DNA from: Pseudomonas sp. ATCC PTA-122608
Lineage (GTDB): Bacteria; Pseudomonadota; Gammaproteobacteria; Pseudomonadales; Pseudomonadaceae
Reading direction: 5' to 3'
Assembly: GCF_001952855.1 (NCBI RefSeq)
Contig: NZ_LPNO01000002.1
Location: 121,088 to 185,087, forward strand
Length of the DNA: 64,000 nucleotides
Both the position numbers and the translations under genes were made by a program. The notes beneath the pieces are model-generated. The model was not told the origin of the DNA. It saw nothing but the letters and a program-made list of their open reading frames with translations, and made no database searches. Shown piece after piece: positions 35,149 through 44,895 of this stretch; within the stretch, counting starts at the first letter, position 1, and each line of letters starts with the position of its first letter.

Positions 35149-37137
35149 ATGTCCTTGCCCAAGCATCACCTGGAATTGCTCAGCCCTGCGCGCGATGTCG
35201 CCATCGCCCGCGAGGCCATCTTGCATGGCGCCGATGCCGTGTACATAGGCGGCCCGAGTTTCGGCGCACGCCATAACGCCTGCAATGACGTGAGCGATAT
35301 CGCGCAGTTGGTGGAGTTCGCCCGGCGCTACCACGCGCGGGTGTTCACCACCATCAACACGATCCTGCACGACAATGAGCTGGAGCCGGCGCGCAAGCTG
35401 ATCCACGAGCTTTACGATGCCGGTGTCGACGCGCTGATCGTCCAGGACCTGGGGGTGATGGAGCTGGATATTCCGCCCATCGAGCTGCACGCCAGCACCC
35501 AGACCGACATCCGCACCCTGGGCCGGGCCAAATTCCTTGACCAGGCCGGGTTCTCGCAACTGGTGTTGGCCCGTGAGCTGAACCTGCAAGAGATCCGTGC
35601 GATTGCCGATGAGACCGATGCCGCCATCGAGTTCTTCATCCACGGCGCGTTGTGCGTGGCCTTCTCCGGCCAGTGCAACATCTCCCACGCCCAGAATGGC
35701 CGCAGCGCCAACCGCGGCGATTGCTCCCAGGCCTGCCGCCTGCCCTACACCCTGAAAGATGACCAGGGCCGCGTAGTTGCCTTTGAAAAGCACCTGTTGT
35801 CGATGAAAGACAACAACCAGAGCGCGAACCTGCGCGCCCTGGTGGATGCCGGCGTGCGTTCGTTCAAGATCGAAGGCCGCTACAAGGACATGGGCTATGT
35901 GAAGAACATCACCGCCTATTACCGTCAGCGCCTCGACGAGATTCTTGAAGACCGTCCGGACCTGGCCCGCGCGTCCAGCGGCCGCACCGCGCATTTCTTC
36001 CTGCCGGACCCGGAAAAGACTTTCCACCGTGGCAGCACCGACTACTTCGTCACCGACCGCAAGGTCGACATCGGCGCCTTCGACACTCCGACCTTTACCG
36101 GCCTGCCGGTGGGTGTGGTGGAAAAAGCCGGCAAGCGTGACTTGCAAGTGGTCACCCATGAGCCGCTGTCCAATGGCGACGGCCTCAATGTGCTGATCAA
36201 GCGTGAAGTGGTGGGTTTCCGCGCCAACATCGCAGAAGCTAAAGGTGAGTTCGAAGAAGACGGCGAGAAGCGCTACCGCTACCGCGTCGAGCCCAATGAG
36301 ATGCCGGCCGGCTTGCACCAACTGCGGCCGAACCATCCGTTGAACCGTAACCTGGACCATAACTGGCAGCAGGCGCTGCTCAAGACTTCCGCCGAGCGCC
36401 GCATCGGCGTGTCGTGGGCGGCTCGCCTGCAGGAAGACCGCCTGGAGCTGACCGTCACCAGCGAAGAAGGCATCAGCGCCAGCGCTGCCCTGCCCGGCCC
36501 GTTTGGCGTGGCCAACAAGCCGGAACAGGCCCTGGAAACCCTGCGCGACCTGCTGGGTCAACTGGGCACCACCCAGTACCACGCCACCGCGATCAAGCTG
36601 GATGCACCGCAGGCGTTCTTCATCCCGAACTCGCAGCTCAAGGCCTTGCGCCGTGAAGTGATCGAGGCGCTGACCGAGGCGCGTATCCAGGCTCATCCTC
36701 GGGGCGGCCGCAAGGCGGAAACCACGCCGCCGCCGGTGTACCCGGAATCGCACCTGTCGTTCCTGGCCAACGTCTACAACCAGAAGGCCCGCGACTTCTA
36801 TCACCGCCATGGCGTGCAACTGATCGACGCGGCGTATGAAGCCCACGAAGAAACCGGCGAAGTGCCGGTGATGATCACCAAGCACTGCCTGCGTTTCTCG
36901 TTCAACCTGTGCCCTAAACAGGCCAAGGGTGTGACGGGGGTGAAGACCAAAGTCGCGCCGATGCAACTGATCCACGGCGATGAAGTGCTGACGCTGAAGT
37001 TCGACTGCAAGCCTTGCGAGATGCATGTGATTGGCAAGATCAAGGGCCACATCCTCGGCCTGCCGCAACCGGGCAGCGTGGTGGGTTATATCAGCCCGGA
37101 CGACCTGCTCAAGACCATCCCGCGCGGCGCACACTGA
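35149..37137 (+). CDS. rlhA: U32-family 23S rRNA C2501 hydroxylation protein RlhA
   Basis: The 662-residue protein opens with the U32 barrel (LPKHHLELLSPARDVAIAREA, GADAVYIGGPSFGAR) and has the family's Cys cluster (CVAFSGQCNISHA and GDCSQACRLPY, ~165-200). A DUF3656-type second half follows (DYFVTDRKVDIGAFDTPTFTG onward) with more Cys near the C-terminus (ITKHCLRFSFNLCPKQ and DCKPCEMHV). This architecture and length match E. coli RlhA (YdcP), needed for 5-hydroxycytidine at 23S rRNA position 2501 and probably iron-sulfur dependent. I use the ATG at 35149. Upstream Mets overlap the REP-flanked leader and add an unrelated stretch. It is convergent with the DMT exporter gene. Confidence 0.88.
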   Translation: MSLPKHHLELLSPARDVAIAREAILHGADAVYIGGPSFGARHNACNDVSDIAQLVEFARRYHARVFTTINTILHDNELEPARKLIHELYDAGVDALIVQDLGVMELDIPPIELHASTQTDIRTLGRAKFLDQAGFSQLVLARELNLQEIRAIADETDAAIEFFIHGALCVAFSGQCNISHAQNGRSANRGDCSQACRLPYTLKDDQGRVVAFEKHLLSMKDNNQSANLRALVDAGVRSFKIEGRYKDMGYVKNITAYYRQRLDEILEDRPDLARASSGRTAHFFLPDPEKTFHRGSTDYFVTDRKVDIGAFDTPTFTGLPVGVVEKAGKRDLQVVTHEPLSNGDGLNVLIKREVVGFRANIAEAKGEFEEDGEKRYRYRVEPNEMPAGLHQLRPNHPLNRNLDHNWQQALLKTSAERRIGVSWAARLQEDRLELTVTSEEGISASAALPGPFGVANKPEQALETLRDLLGQLGTTQYHATAIKLDAPQAFFIPNSQLKALRREVIEALTEARIQAHPRGGRKAETTPPPVYPESHLSFLANVYNQKARDFYHRHGVQLIDAAYEAHEETGEVPVMITKHCLRFSFNLCPKQAKGVTGVKTKVAPMQLIHGDEVLTLKFDCKPCEMHVIGKIKGHILGLPQPGSVVGYISPDDLLKTIPRGAH

Positions 37138-37142
37138 GTCGC

Positions 37143-37176
37143 CGGTGAGCGTCATGCTACGGCGTGACGCTCACCG
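37143..37176. terminator. Bidirectional hairpin between rlhA and DMT exporter gene
   Basis: CGGTGAGCGTCA and TGACGCTCACCG form a 12-bp stem around a 10-base loop just past the rlhA stop. It overlaps the last codons and stop of the convergent exporter gene. TGTTTTC follows on the right, so it can serve rlhA and perhaps both genes. Confidence 0.65.
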
Positions 37177-38056
37177 CTGTTTTCGAGCGCCACCACCAAC
37201 CCCGCTGCAACCCCGCCGCTGCAATCAAAATCGCCGCCACGCCCAGCCATTGCATCCAGCCCAGGCGATGCCCAAAGGCAATCCAGTCGACAAAGATTGC
37301 CGCAATCGGGTAGATAAATGACAACGCCCCGGTGATTGCCGTCGGCAACTTCTGGATCGCGCCATACAGCAACACATACATCAAGCCGGTATGCACCACG
37401 CCCAAGGTCAGCAATGCCGCCCAAGCATCTATCGAGGCAGACAGGCTGTGCCACTGCATCAGCGGTGCCAGCAGCAAGGCTCCCGTGGTCACCTGGATCA
37501 ACGCCATCAAATGCGGCGGCACTTCCTTCAAGCGCTTGATGATCAGCGCCGCAATCGCATACAAAAACGCCGCGCCCAGGGCCAATGCCACACCCACCAG
37601 GTAATCGTCCCCGGTGTTTTGCTGACTGCCATGGGCGGTGACAATCGCCAGCATTCCAACGAAAGCTACGCTCAACCAGGCAAGCTTTTGCACGGTGATC
37701 TTCTCCCCCAGGAACACCGCGGCCAGCATTACCAGCATAAACGGCTGGACGTTATACACTGCCGTACTGATGGAGATTGAAGCCTTGGCGTAGGACTCGA
37801 ACAGCAGCAACCAATTGCCCACAATCGCCACGCCGCTGAGCATCGCCAGCCCGAGCTTGGTGTAGCTCAGCAAGTCCATGCGCAGGTAGCCCAGCAACCC
37901 GCACACCACCAGCAGCGTCAGCGCGCCGATCACGCAGCGCCAAAACACCACTTCGACCACCGATACACCCGACACCAGCACGAACCAGCCGATGGTGCCG
38001 GAGATGAGCATGGCGGCGACCATTTCCCATGAACCGCGACGTATGGATTTGTCCAT
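37157..38056 (-). CDS. DMT-superfamily (EamA) exporter, probable amino-acid exporter
   Basis: The start is the ATG 38056 (GAGGAG seven bases upstream), giving 299 residues. The longer frame upstream crosses the divergent promoter. Ten hydrophobic helices in two EamA repeats are seen (WEMVAAMLISGTIGWFVLVS at the N-terminus, GALSFIYPIAAIFVDWIAFG in the second repeat). It is divergent from an Lrp/AsnC-type regulator, an arrangement often found for amino-acid exporters that relieve excess amino acid. Substrate cannot be read from the sequence. Confidence 0.82.
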   Translation of the reverse strand: MDKSIRRGSWEMVAAMLISGTIGWFVLVSGVSVVEVVFWRCVIGALTLLVVCGLLGYLRMDLLSYTKLGLAMLSGVAIVGNWLLLFESYAKASISISTAVYNVQPFMLVMLAAVFLGEKITVQKLAWLSVAFVGMLAIVTAHGSQQNTGDDYLVGVALALGAAFLYAIAALIIKRLKEVPPHLMALIQVTTGALLLAPLMQWHSLSASIDAWAALLTLGVVHTGLMYVLLYGAIQKLPTAITGALSFIYPIAAIFVDWIAFGHRLGWMQWLGVAAILIAAAGLQRGWWWRSKTAVSVTP

Positions 38057-38137
38057 GATTGAGCTCCTCAAGTGAGGCTCAATTATGGCAATCTGGCTTG
38101 TAGTGACTCCAGATTCTAAATAAGGCGAACCTTGAAT

Positions 38138-38160
38138 TTTGCCTATTCTTATTAGGCAAA
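38138..38160. promoter_or_regulatory. Lrp/AsnC-type operator palindrome
   Basis: TTTGCCTA-N7-TAGGCAAA is a perfect 8-base-arm palindrome with an AT-rich centre, 26 bases before the regulator ATG. A further partial arm, TAAGGCGAA, lies at 38121-38129. Lrp-family proteins bind such 15-23 base dyads, often several in phase. The site sits between regulator and exporter and probably serves both. Confidence 0.65.
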
Positions 38161-38186
38161 CCCCAGGCATTACTTTCGGAGCGAGC

Positions 38187-38630
38187 ATGATTGACAGCAT
38201 TGACCAGCAACTGATCGCCGCGCTGATGGACGATTCGCGCCTGTCCCTCAAGGCCTTGGCGGGCATCACCGGCCTCTCCTCCCCCAGCGTCGGCGAACGG
38301 CTGCGGCGCCTGGAAGAGCGTGGGGTATTGAAAAGCTACACCGTGGACATCGACCCCAAGCATTTCGGCTATTTGCTGCAAGCCATCGTGCGCATTCGCC
38401 CGCTGCCCGGGAAACTGCAGGAAGTGGAGCGCCAGATCCAGGCGATCCCCGAGTTCACCGAATGCGACAAGGTGACCGGCGATGACTGCTTCATCGCACG
38501 CCTGCATGTGCGCACCATGGACCAACTCGACACGCTGCTGGATAAGCTCAACGCGTACGCCGAAACCAACACCGCCATCGTCAAGAAAACCCCGGTAAAA
38601 CGCCGGTTGCCACCACTGAGTGATTCATGA
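38187..38630 (+). CDS. Lrp/AsnC-family regulator
   Basis: The 147-residue protein has the helix-turn-helix at the start (IDQQLIAALMDDSRLSLKAL, GLSSPSVGERLRRLEERGVL) and a RAM effector domain after residue ~60 (GYLLQAIVRIRPLPGKLQEV, VTGDDCFIARLHVRTMDQLD). The ATG at 38187 has GGAG six bases upstream. Family members sense amino acids and form octamers around DNA. The divergent DMT exporter and the palindrome between them make the exporter its likely target. Confidence 0.9.
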   Translation: MIDSIDQQLIAALMDDSRLSLKALAGITGLSSPSVGERLRRLEERGVLKSYTVDIDPKHFGYLLQAIVRIRPLPGKLQEVERQIQAIPEFTECDKVTGDDCFIARLHVRTMDQLDTLLDKLNAYAETNTAIVKKTPVKRRLPPLSDS

Positions 38631-38726
38631 TTTTGAGTCACTGATGCAGTGACGGGATCGCTATTCTGTCAACGCGGAGCGGTGTTTATGCTTGATCCAC
38701 CCATTGAAACAACAGGCGTAAACACC

Positions 38727-39581
38727 ATGTATGTCATCACCGGAATCACAGGCAAAGTCGGCGGCGCCCTCGCGCGCTTTCTCCTCAACGATCGTCAACC
38801 CGTGCGGGCAGTCATTCGCGATGCCAGCAAAGGCGCCGAATGGGCCGCCCTCGGATGCGAGGTCGCCATCGCCAATATGGACGACGCCGCCGCCCTCACC
38901 GCAGCGTTCAAGGGCGCCACCGGCGTGTTCATCCTGCCGCCTTCGGATTTCGACCCGGAGCTCGGCTTCCCCGAGGCGCGCAAGGTGATTGCCGCCGTTG
39001 CCCAAGCCATCGAGGCGGCGGCCCCACAAAAAGTAGTGTGCCTGTCGACCATTGGCGCCCAGGCCGAACACCTGAACCTGCTGACCCAACGCACCTTGAT
39101 GGAACAGGCGCTGAGCGCGTTGAGCGTGCCGGTGACCTTCCTGCGCCCAGGCTGGTTTATGGAAAACGCCGCCTACGACGTAGCCACGGCTCGTGAGCAC
39201 GGAGTGATCTACAGCTTCCTGCAACCGCTGGATAAGACCGTACCGATGATCGCCACCGCCGACGTCGGCCGCCTCGCTGCGCAACTGCTGCAGCAACATT
39301 GGAGCGGGCGTCGGGTAGTTGAGCTGGAAGGCCAGTGGGTCAGCCCGAACGACATCGCACGCACCTTGACCGAAGTGCTTGGTCGCGGTGTGACTGCGCA
39401 GGTGGTGCCTCGTGATACGTGGGAGCCGATGTTTCGTGAGCAAGGCGCGCAGAATCCAATGCCGCGCATGCGCATGATTGATGGGTTTAACGAAGGTTGG
39501 ATCTGTTTTGAGCAGGCGGACGTGGTCAAGGGTGAGACCACGTTGCTCAAGGTGCTGCGCGAACTGGCTGCAAAAGCTTGA
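38727..39581 (+). CDS. NmrA-like NAD(P)-binding atypical SDR
   Basis: The 284-residue protein begins MYVITGITGKVGGALARFL, a Rossmann GxxGxxG motif at the extreme N-terminus, as in NmrA-like/QOR2-type proteins. A tail block TADVGRLAAQLLQ is also typical. It lacks the classical SDR YxxxK pair, so it may be a redox sensor or a quinone or other reductase. An in-frame ATG at 38688 has a better ribosome site (GGAG, eight bases) and would add 13 residues, so the start is uncertain. It follows the Lrp gene by 96 bases and need not be co-regulated. Confidence 0.75.
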   Translation: MYVITGITGKVGGALARFLLNDRQPVRAVIRDASKGAEWAALGCEVAIANMDDAAALTAAFKGATGVFILPPSDFDPELGFPEARKVIAAVAQAIEAAAPQKVVCLSTIGAQAEHLNLLTQRTLMEQALSALSVPVTFLRPGWFMENAAYDVATAREHGVIYSFLQPLDKTVPMIATADVGRLAAQLLQQHWSGRRVVELEGQWVSPNDIARTLTEVLGRGVTAQVVPRDTWEPMFREQGAQNPMPRMRMIDGFNEGWICFEQADVVKGETTLLKVLRELAAKA

Positions 39582-39615
39582 TGCCATGGCCTGCAAGCCA
39601 GCTCAGTGATTGGGT

Positions 39616-40414
39616 ACATATCCGTTATTTAGGTAACGGCCACTTAGGGTTCCGCTCTTACAGCGGGTCACTTTTGAAAAGCGCAAAAGTAACCAAAACG
39701 CTCTGCCCCGCCTGTCGGCACCTCGCTTAGGCTCGGTGTGCCCTCACTCCGGCATTGCTCCGCGGGCCGCCGCGACGGGCCATCCATGGCCCGGCGCGGC
39801 TAAACCGGCGTCCTGCCGGTTTACCCGCTCCGCAATACCTGCGTTCGGCCTCGGGCTGAATGGGGCAGTCAGATCAAGATCAAAAGCAAGAGCACAGCGG
39901 CCTACCGGCCGGCTTGAGTGTTAAGAGCGAAAGCAGGGCTGCTTTCCTGTAGGAGCGAGCTTGCTCGCGAAAAACCTGAGAACGCCGCGTTGAATCAGGA
40001 TGCCCGCGTCATCGTTAACGACCTTCGCCAGCAAGCCCGCTCCCACATTTGGACCGTGCCCGCTTTAGCTTCTGATTTTGCTGTTGCTGTTGCTTCACCA
40101 CACTCAAGCCGGCCGGTAGGCCGCTGTGCCCTTGATCTGCTGTTGATCTTGACCTTAGGCGCCCCGTTAAACCACGCTGGCCGAACGCAGGCTTTGGAGC
40201 GTGGGTAACCCGGCAGGACGCCGGGTTAGCCGCGATGGGCCAAGGATGGCCCATCGCGGCGGCCCACGCTCCAAAGCCGGAGTGAGGGAACTCCGAGCCT
40301 AAGCGAGGAGCCGAGTGGTGGGGCAAGAGCGTTTTGCTTACTTTTGCGCTCTTCAAAAGTGAGCCGCTGTAAGAGCGGAACCCATATCAGCCGTTACCCA
40401 AATAACGGATATAC
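39616..40414. repeat. Composite ~0.8 kb palindromic intergenic element, copy 1
   Basis: The left end ACATATCCGTTATTTAGGTA and the right end, its approximate reverse complement (CCCAAATAACGGATATACA), bound two long inverted arms (~39616-39919 and ~40101-40414). Each arm contains TTCCGCTCTTACAGCGG, AAAAGTAA..., GGGCCATCC-type GC palindromes and CCGGCGTCCTGCCGG. The centre holds two inverted REPs (GTAGGAGCGAGCTTGCTCGC near 39950 and its diverged partner near 40030). A second copy lies at 52165-52930. No transposase or convincing gene is inside. The apparent small open frames are products of GC-rich palindromes. Confidence 0.85.
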
Positions 40415-40427
40415 ACCCAAAACTCCC

Positions 40428-41903
40428 CTAATCGTGCAAAGCCTTAGCCGCCCCCAACAACCCCCGAAACTTGCGATAACGCGCCTGCAACACACCTGCC
40501 TGAGCACCATCCGGAAAAAACCGTTGCTTCACCGGCATCCCCACCTGCAACAACTCCCCACCCTGCCCACTCGCCAAAAACCCCAACTTCGCCGCACCAA
40601 TACACGCCCCCAACTCACTGCCATGCAACGTATAGATCTCCCGCCCAAGAATATTGGCCAACAACTGCGCCCAATACTCACTGCGCGCCCCACCACCCAC
40701 CAACGCACAAGCCCCCACCGAGGCCCCGGCCGACTGCACCGCATTCAGCGCATCCAACAGCCCGAACCCAACCCCTTCCATCACCGCATAACCCAACATA
40801 GCCGGCGTGCAATCATGCCCCAGGTTCATAAACCCACCCCGCAACAACGGGTCGTTATGGGGCGTACGCTCCCCCGCCAAATACGGCAAAAACAACGGAT
40901 TGGAAACCGCCACAACCTGCCCCGTAGGCAACTCGGCCTGCACCCGATCCAGCAACGCCTGCTCATCAACCGACCCCGTCAGCCGGGTCACCCACCGCAG
41001 ACAACTGGCCCCGGCCAACATCGCCCCCATGGTGTACCAACGCCCAGGCAACGCATGACAAAAACTATGCACCGCACTCGACGGATTCCCCGCCGAGTGA
41101 TCAGTAATCGCCACGATGGCCGCACTCGTACCCAACGTGATAAACGCATCACCTGCATTCACCGCCCCAATGCCCACCGCAGCCACCGGGTTGTCCCCGC
41201 CACCGCCGGCAATCACCAGGCCCTCAGCCAAGCCGAGGCGCACCGCCGCAACAGCATTCAAACGAGCACTAACCGCCCCGCCTTCCACCAGCCGTGGCAT
41301 CTGCGCCAACCGCAACCCCGTCGCCCGCAGCATCGGCTCAAACCACTCCCGATTAGCCACATCCAGCCACAACGTCCCGGCACCATCAGACACATCACTC
41401 ACCCGCTCGCCACTGAGCCGCAAGCGCAGGTAATCCTTGGGCGACAACACACAATCAATCGCCCCAAACACCGCCGGCTCATGCTCCTGCAACCACAACA
41501 GCTTCGGCGCGGTAAGCCCAGCCATCGGCAAACTGCCAGTGACCTCGGCAAACTCGCTGCCCAGCGCCTCGGCCTGGGCCATGGCACGCGAATCGTCCCA
41601 GAGAATCGCCGGATACAACACCCGATCGTCCTCTCCCAACAGCACGGCCCCGTGCATCTGCCCAGACAAACCAATGCAACTCACCCGGTCATAAACCTCC
41701 GGCTGACCCACGCGCAACCGGTCCAGCGCGCTGAGACACGCCTGCCACCAATCCTCAGGATCCTGCTCCGACCAGCCACTGTGCAAACGCGATATCGTCA
41801 AGTGCGCACCGGCATGGGCAAGCACGTTGCCTTGCTCGTCCATCAAGATCGCCTTGAGTTCCGAGGTGCCAAGATCAATGCCAAGGGAAACCGGGTTGTT
41901 CAT
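40428..41903 (-). CDS. xylB: Xylulokinase (FGGY family)
   Basis: The 491-residue protein has the FGGY ATPase fold: IDLGTSELKAILMDEQG (phosphate 1, ~9-25), the XylB signature CIGLSGQMHGAVLL (~76-90), IADGGG-like AGGGGDN and GDAFITLGTSAAI (phosphate 2), and the C-terminal ALVGGGARSEYWAQLLANIL. It would phosphorylate D-xylulose to xylulose 5-phosphate. It ends a five-gene leftward operon after a LacI regulator and a ribose-type ABC importer. The ATG is one base beyond the regulator's stop, implying coupling. No isomerase or polyol dehydrogenase is present here, so how the kinase substrate arises is open. Confidence 0.88.
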   Translation of the reverse strand: MNNPVSLGIDLGTSELKAILMDEQGNVLAHAGAHLTISRLHSGWSEQDPEDWWQACLSALDRLRVGQPEVYDRVSCIGLSGQMHGAVLLGEDDRVLYPAILWDDSRAMAQAEALGSEFAEVTGSLPMAGLTAPKLLWLQEHEPAVFGAIDCVLSPKDYLRLRLSGERVSDVSDGAGTLWLDVANREWFEPMLRATGLRLAQMPRLVEGGAVSARLNAVAAVRLGLAEGLVIAGGGGDNPVAAVGIGAVNAGDAFITLGTSAAIVAITDHSAGNPSSAVHSFCHALPGRWYTMGAMLAGASCLRWVTRLTGSVDEQALLDRVQAELPTGQVVAVSNPLFLPYLAGERTPHNDPLLRGGFMNLGHDCTPAMLGYAVMEGVGFGLLDALNAVQSAGASVGACALVGGGARSEYWAQLLANILGREIYTLHGSELGACIGAAKLGFLASGQGGELLQVGMPVKQRFFPDGAQAGVLQARYRKFRGLLGAAKALHD

Positions 41904-41904
41904 A

Positions 41905-42897
41905 TCAGGGGCAGCCGCATGAATTACGAATTTTCAGGATGGGCGCAAGCCGCACGCTGTGTGTTTTACGCTTGGGCGACGCCATGCGCTCAAGCAGCAG
42001 GTTGACTGCACGAGCGCCCAGCTCCTGGACCGGCTGCGCGATCAGGGTCAGTCGCGGCACGAAGAAGTCCGCCCACTCAAAATCATCGAAGCCCACCAAA
42101 GCCATCTGCCCGGGCACATCGATATGCGCATCGCGCAAAGCATGCATCGCACCCAGGGTCATCAGGTTGTTACCCGCCATGATCGCCGTGGGCGGTGTTG
42201 CCAGGGCCAATAACTGCGCGGTCGCTTGCCGCGCCGGCTCGCTGCTGGAGCCGCCATTGACCAGCAACTGCGGATCGAACGGCAATCCTGCTGCTTGCAA
42301 TGCAGCTTGGTAACCGGCGACGCGTTCATCGGAAGTACCCAACCCCGCGCGCCCGGAAATAAAGCCGATACGCCGGTGGCCATGCTCGATCAAGTGCGCC
42401 ACCAGGGCCTGGGTAGACAGGGTATTTTCCACCCCGACCTGATCAAAGCGATCGCTCATCATCCGGTCCACCAGTACCGCCGGCACTTCATTGGCCTGCA
42501 AGTATTCCAGGGCCTGCGAACCGGTAGACGGCGCCAGCAGAATGCCGTCCACCCGCCGATGGTGCAGCGTCGTGACCACCCGCAACTCCTGCTCGGGATC
42601 GTCATGGGTGTCGACAAACAGCATCATGTAACCGTGTTTGGCGCACTCGGTTTCAATCGCGTGCACCGTTTCACTGAAGTAATGGTTGGACAGCGCTGAG
42701 ATCGCCACGCCAATGGTATTGGTGGTGGACCGGGCCAGGGAGCGCGCCAGCGTATTGGGGATGTAGCCCAACTGCCGGATCGCGCTCTGCACCGCTTGCA
42801 CCGTGTCCGGGCTGACCTTGCGAGTGCCGTTCAAGACGTGGGAAACCGTCGACGTCGACACCCCTGCAATTCTTGCCACATCCTCCATGGTTGCCAC
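41905..42897 (-). CDS. LacI-family regulator of the sugar ABC/xylulokinase operon
   Basis: I place the start at a GTG (42897) because AGGAG lies eight bases upstream. The GTG nine bases earlier overlaps that site. The 330-residue product has the LacI headpiece (MEDVARIAGVSTSTVSHVLN, ~4-23), hinge helix (NTLARSLARS) and a periplasmic-binding-type effector domain to the end. As the fourth gene of the operon it would be autoregulated, probably through the two palindromes at 46499-46546 upstream of the ATPase gene. The inducer should be the imported sugar or polyol. Confidence 0.88.
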   Translation of the reverse strand: MATMEDVARIAGVSTSTVSHVLNGTRKVSPDTVQAVQSAIRQLGYIPNTLARSLARSTTNTIGVAISALSNHYFSETVHAIETECAKHGYMMLFVDTHDDPEQELRVVTTLHHRRVDGILLAPSTGSQALEYLQANEVPAVLVDRMMSDRFDQVGVENTLSTQALVAHLIEHGHRRIGFISGRAGLGTSDERVAGYQAALQAAGLPFDPQLLVNGGSSSEPARQATAQLLALATPPTAIMAGNNLMTLGAMHALRDAHIDVPGQMALVGFDDFEWADFFVPRLTLIAQPVQELGARAVNLLLERMASPKRKTHSVRLAPILKIRNSCGCP

Positions 42898-42918
42898 GGT
42901 GCTCACTCCTGCGCTCTT

Positions 42919-43860
42919 TTAATGTTTGCTGGACCAACCGCTGTAGGAACCGACGTTGTCGCGGGTGATCAGTTTTGGCGCCAGCAGGGTAACCGCTTCG
43001 GCAGGTTGTTTGTCATTGAGAATGTCATTGCCGACGTTGACGGCCGTCTGGGCCATGGCCCATGGGTCCTGGCTGGCGGAAGCCTGGATCAGAGTGTCGG
43101 TCTTCAGGGCATTCTCGATATCCGGCGCACCGTCCACGGAGGTGATGATGATGCCGCTGCGTTTCAGCTGCTTGGCGGCCAGGTCGCTGCCGATGGCTTG
43201 CGGGTCGTTGATCGCGAACAGGCCGTCGATTTTCTGGAAGCGCGTGAGGTAGCCCTGCATCACGTTCAAGCCGCCTTCGCGGGAGCCTTTGCCGTCCTGA
43301 TCGTCAGACAGCACCTTGATATCCGGCGCGCCGGCCAGCGCGGCTTTGCAGCCTTTGACGCGATCGGTCACCGCCGTGACCTGCGGGCCATTCTGGATGA
43401 TCACGTTGCCCTTGCCCGAAAGCTTGTCGACGATGAACTGGCAGGCCAGTTTGCCGGCTTCCACGTTATCGGTCTGCACCGTGGCATTCACGCCCTTGGC
43501 GTCGACGTCCACGGCTACTACCACGATCCCGGCGTCACGGGCTTTCTTGATCGCGGAGGCCATGGCCGACGGGTCGACGGCGTTAATCAGGATCAGGTCG
43601 ACCTTGGACGAGATGAAGTTATCGATCTGCGAGAACTGCTTGCTCAGGTCATAGTCGGCCGACACCGAGGTGACCTTGACCGCCGGGTTCAGCTCCTTGG
43701 CCCGGGCTGTGGCACCGTCGGCAAGCGTCACGAAATACGGGTTTCCCAGGGAGCCCATGCTGATGCCGATGGCCTTCAGTTCACGGGCTTCCACGGCTTG
43801 GGACATCAACACGGCAACGCCCAGGGAGGCGACAACAGGAAAAATGCGTTTGAAGTTCAT
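42919..43860 (-). CDS. Ribose-type sugar ABC transporter substrate-binding protein
   Basis: The 313-residue precursor has a signal peptide (MNFKRIFPVVASLGVAVLMS, cleavage after VEA near 25) and the type I periplasmic-binding fold of RbsB: KAIGISMGSLGNPYFVTLAD, FISSKVDLILINAVDP, GIVVVAVDVDAKGVNATVQTDN split over two strands, and FAINDPQAIGSDLAAKQL. Aromatic and Asp residues for sugar stacking are in expected places. The two following genes (regulator, xylulokinase) suggest a five-carbon sugar or pentitol such as xylitol, D-arabitol, D-xylulose or D-ribose. I cannot choose among them. Confidence 0.88.
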   Translation of the reverse strand: MNFKRIFPVVASLGVAVLMSQAVEARELKAIGISMGSLGNPYFVTLADGATARAKELNPAVKVTSVSADYDLSKQFSQIDNFISSKVDLILINAVDPSAMASAIKKARDAGIVVVAVDVDAKGVNATVQTDNVEAGKLACQFIVDKLSGKGNVIIQNGPQVTAVTDRVKGCKAALAGAPDIKVLSDDQDGKGSREGGLNVMQGYLTRFQKIDGLFAINDPQAIGSDLAAKQLKRSGIIITSVDGAPDIENALKTDTLIQASASQDPWAMAQTAVNVGNDILNDKQPAEAVTLLAPKLITRDNVGSYSGWSSKH

Positions 43861-43893
43861 GATGACTCTCTTGTGATTGTTGTTTGAGTGAAA

Positions 43894-44895
43894 TCAGGTC
43901 CGCGCACCGGACTGGCGATAGCGATCCAGCGCCACTGCGCCAATGATCACGATGCCCTTGATGATGTACTGCCAGATATCCGACACGCCCAGCAGCACCA
44001 GGCCGTTGGTCAATACTGCGATGATCAGCGCACCAATCAGCGTGCCGCCGATGGTGCCGACGCCGCCGGTAAAACTGGTGCCGCCGAGAATCACCGCCGC
44101 GATTGCATCCAGTTCATAGGATTGCCCCAGTTGCAGGCCATTGGCCGCGAACAGGCGTGACGCGCTCATCACCGCGCCCAGCCCGGCCAACGCACCGGAC
44201 ATGGCATAGACGAACAGCAGCACTTTCCACACCTTGATCCCCGACAGCCGCGCCGCTTCCGGGTTGCCGCCCACGGAGTAGATCTGCACCCCCATCACCG
44301 TGCGCCGCAGGATGAACCACGACAGCGCAATAACGGCCACCGCGATGATCACCAGCCAGGGCACGCCCAGCACTGAATCGTTGCCAATAAACGCAAATGG
44401 CAGGTCGGGGTTGAACACGGTCTTGTCGTCGGCCAACAGGCGAGCCAAACCGCGCATGGCCGTCAGCGCACCCAGGGTGACGATAAACGGCGGCAGGCGC
44501 ATGAAGGCGATCAGGCCACCGTTGACCAGGCCCAGTAAGAGGCCGAAGCCAACCCCGGCAGCAATCCCGAACATGCCGAATTGCGGCGACATCGAGGCTT
44601 GCAGTGCGACCACGGCAGACGCCGCGAGAATCGCCCCCACCGACAAGTCGATGCCCGCCGTGAGAATCACAAAGGTCATCCCCGCCGCCAGCACCACGTT
44701 GACCGACGCCTGCTGGGTGATGATCGACAGGTTCTGCACCGTCATGAAGTTTTCGCTGGCCAGGGCAAAGCCCACCAACAGCAGCACCAGCACCGGCAGC
44801 ATGCCCACCGTGCGCATCAGTTCGCGAATACGCTCAGCCTTGCCGATCGTTGCCACAGTCATGGTGTTGCTCCCGCTTGTCGTTGAATTAGCCAT
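43894..44895 (-). CDS. Ribose-type sugar ABC transporter permease
   Basis: The 333-residue RbsC-like protein has about ten hydrophobic helices, the [20 protein letters not shown] block, the cytoplasmic loop [16 protein letters not shown] and the [22 protein letters not shown] segment. Its ATG overlaps the end of the ATPase gene by eight nt (AGGTGG six bases upstream). An internal ATG 11 codons on is also possible. It pairs with itself and the upstream ATPase to import the sugar bound by the next gene's product. Confidence 0.9.
   Translation of the reverse strand: MANSTTSGSNTMTVATIGKAERIRELMRTVGMLPVLVLLLVGFALASENFMTVQNLSIITQQASVNVVLAAGMTFVILTAGIDLSVGAILAASAVVALQASMSPQFGMFGIAAGVGFGLLLGLVNGGLIAFMRLPPFIVTLGALTAMRGLARLLADDKTVFNPDLPFAFIGNDSVLGVPWLVIIAVAVIALSWFILRRTVMGVQIYSVGGNPEAARLSGIKVWKVLLFVYAMSGALAGLGAVMSASRLFAANGLQLGQSYELDAIAAVILGGTSFTGGVGTIGGTLIGALIIAVLTNGLVLLGVSDIWQYIIKGIVIIGAVALDRYRQSGART

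Noticed and set aside
34954..37155. A 733-codon open frame antisense to rlhA
   Set aside because: Same reason: shadow of a high-GC gene, and it runs through the REP region with no start context.
40344..42005. A 553-codon rightward open frame over the xylulokinase gene
   Set aside because: Starts inside the composite palindrome and its product is Pro/His/Arg-rich noise. The leftward FGGY kinase is unambiguous.
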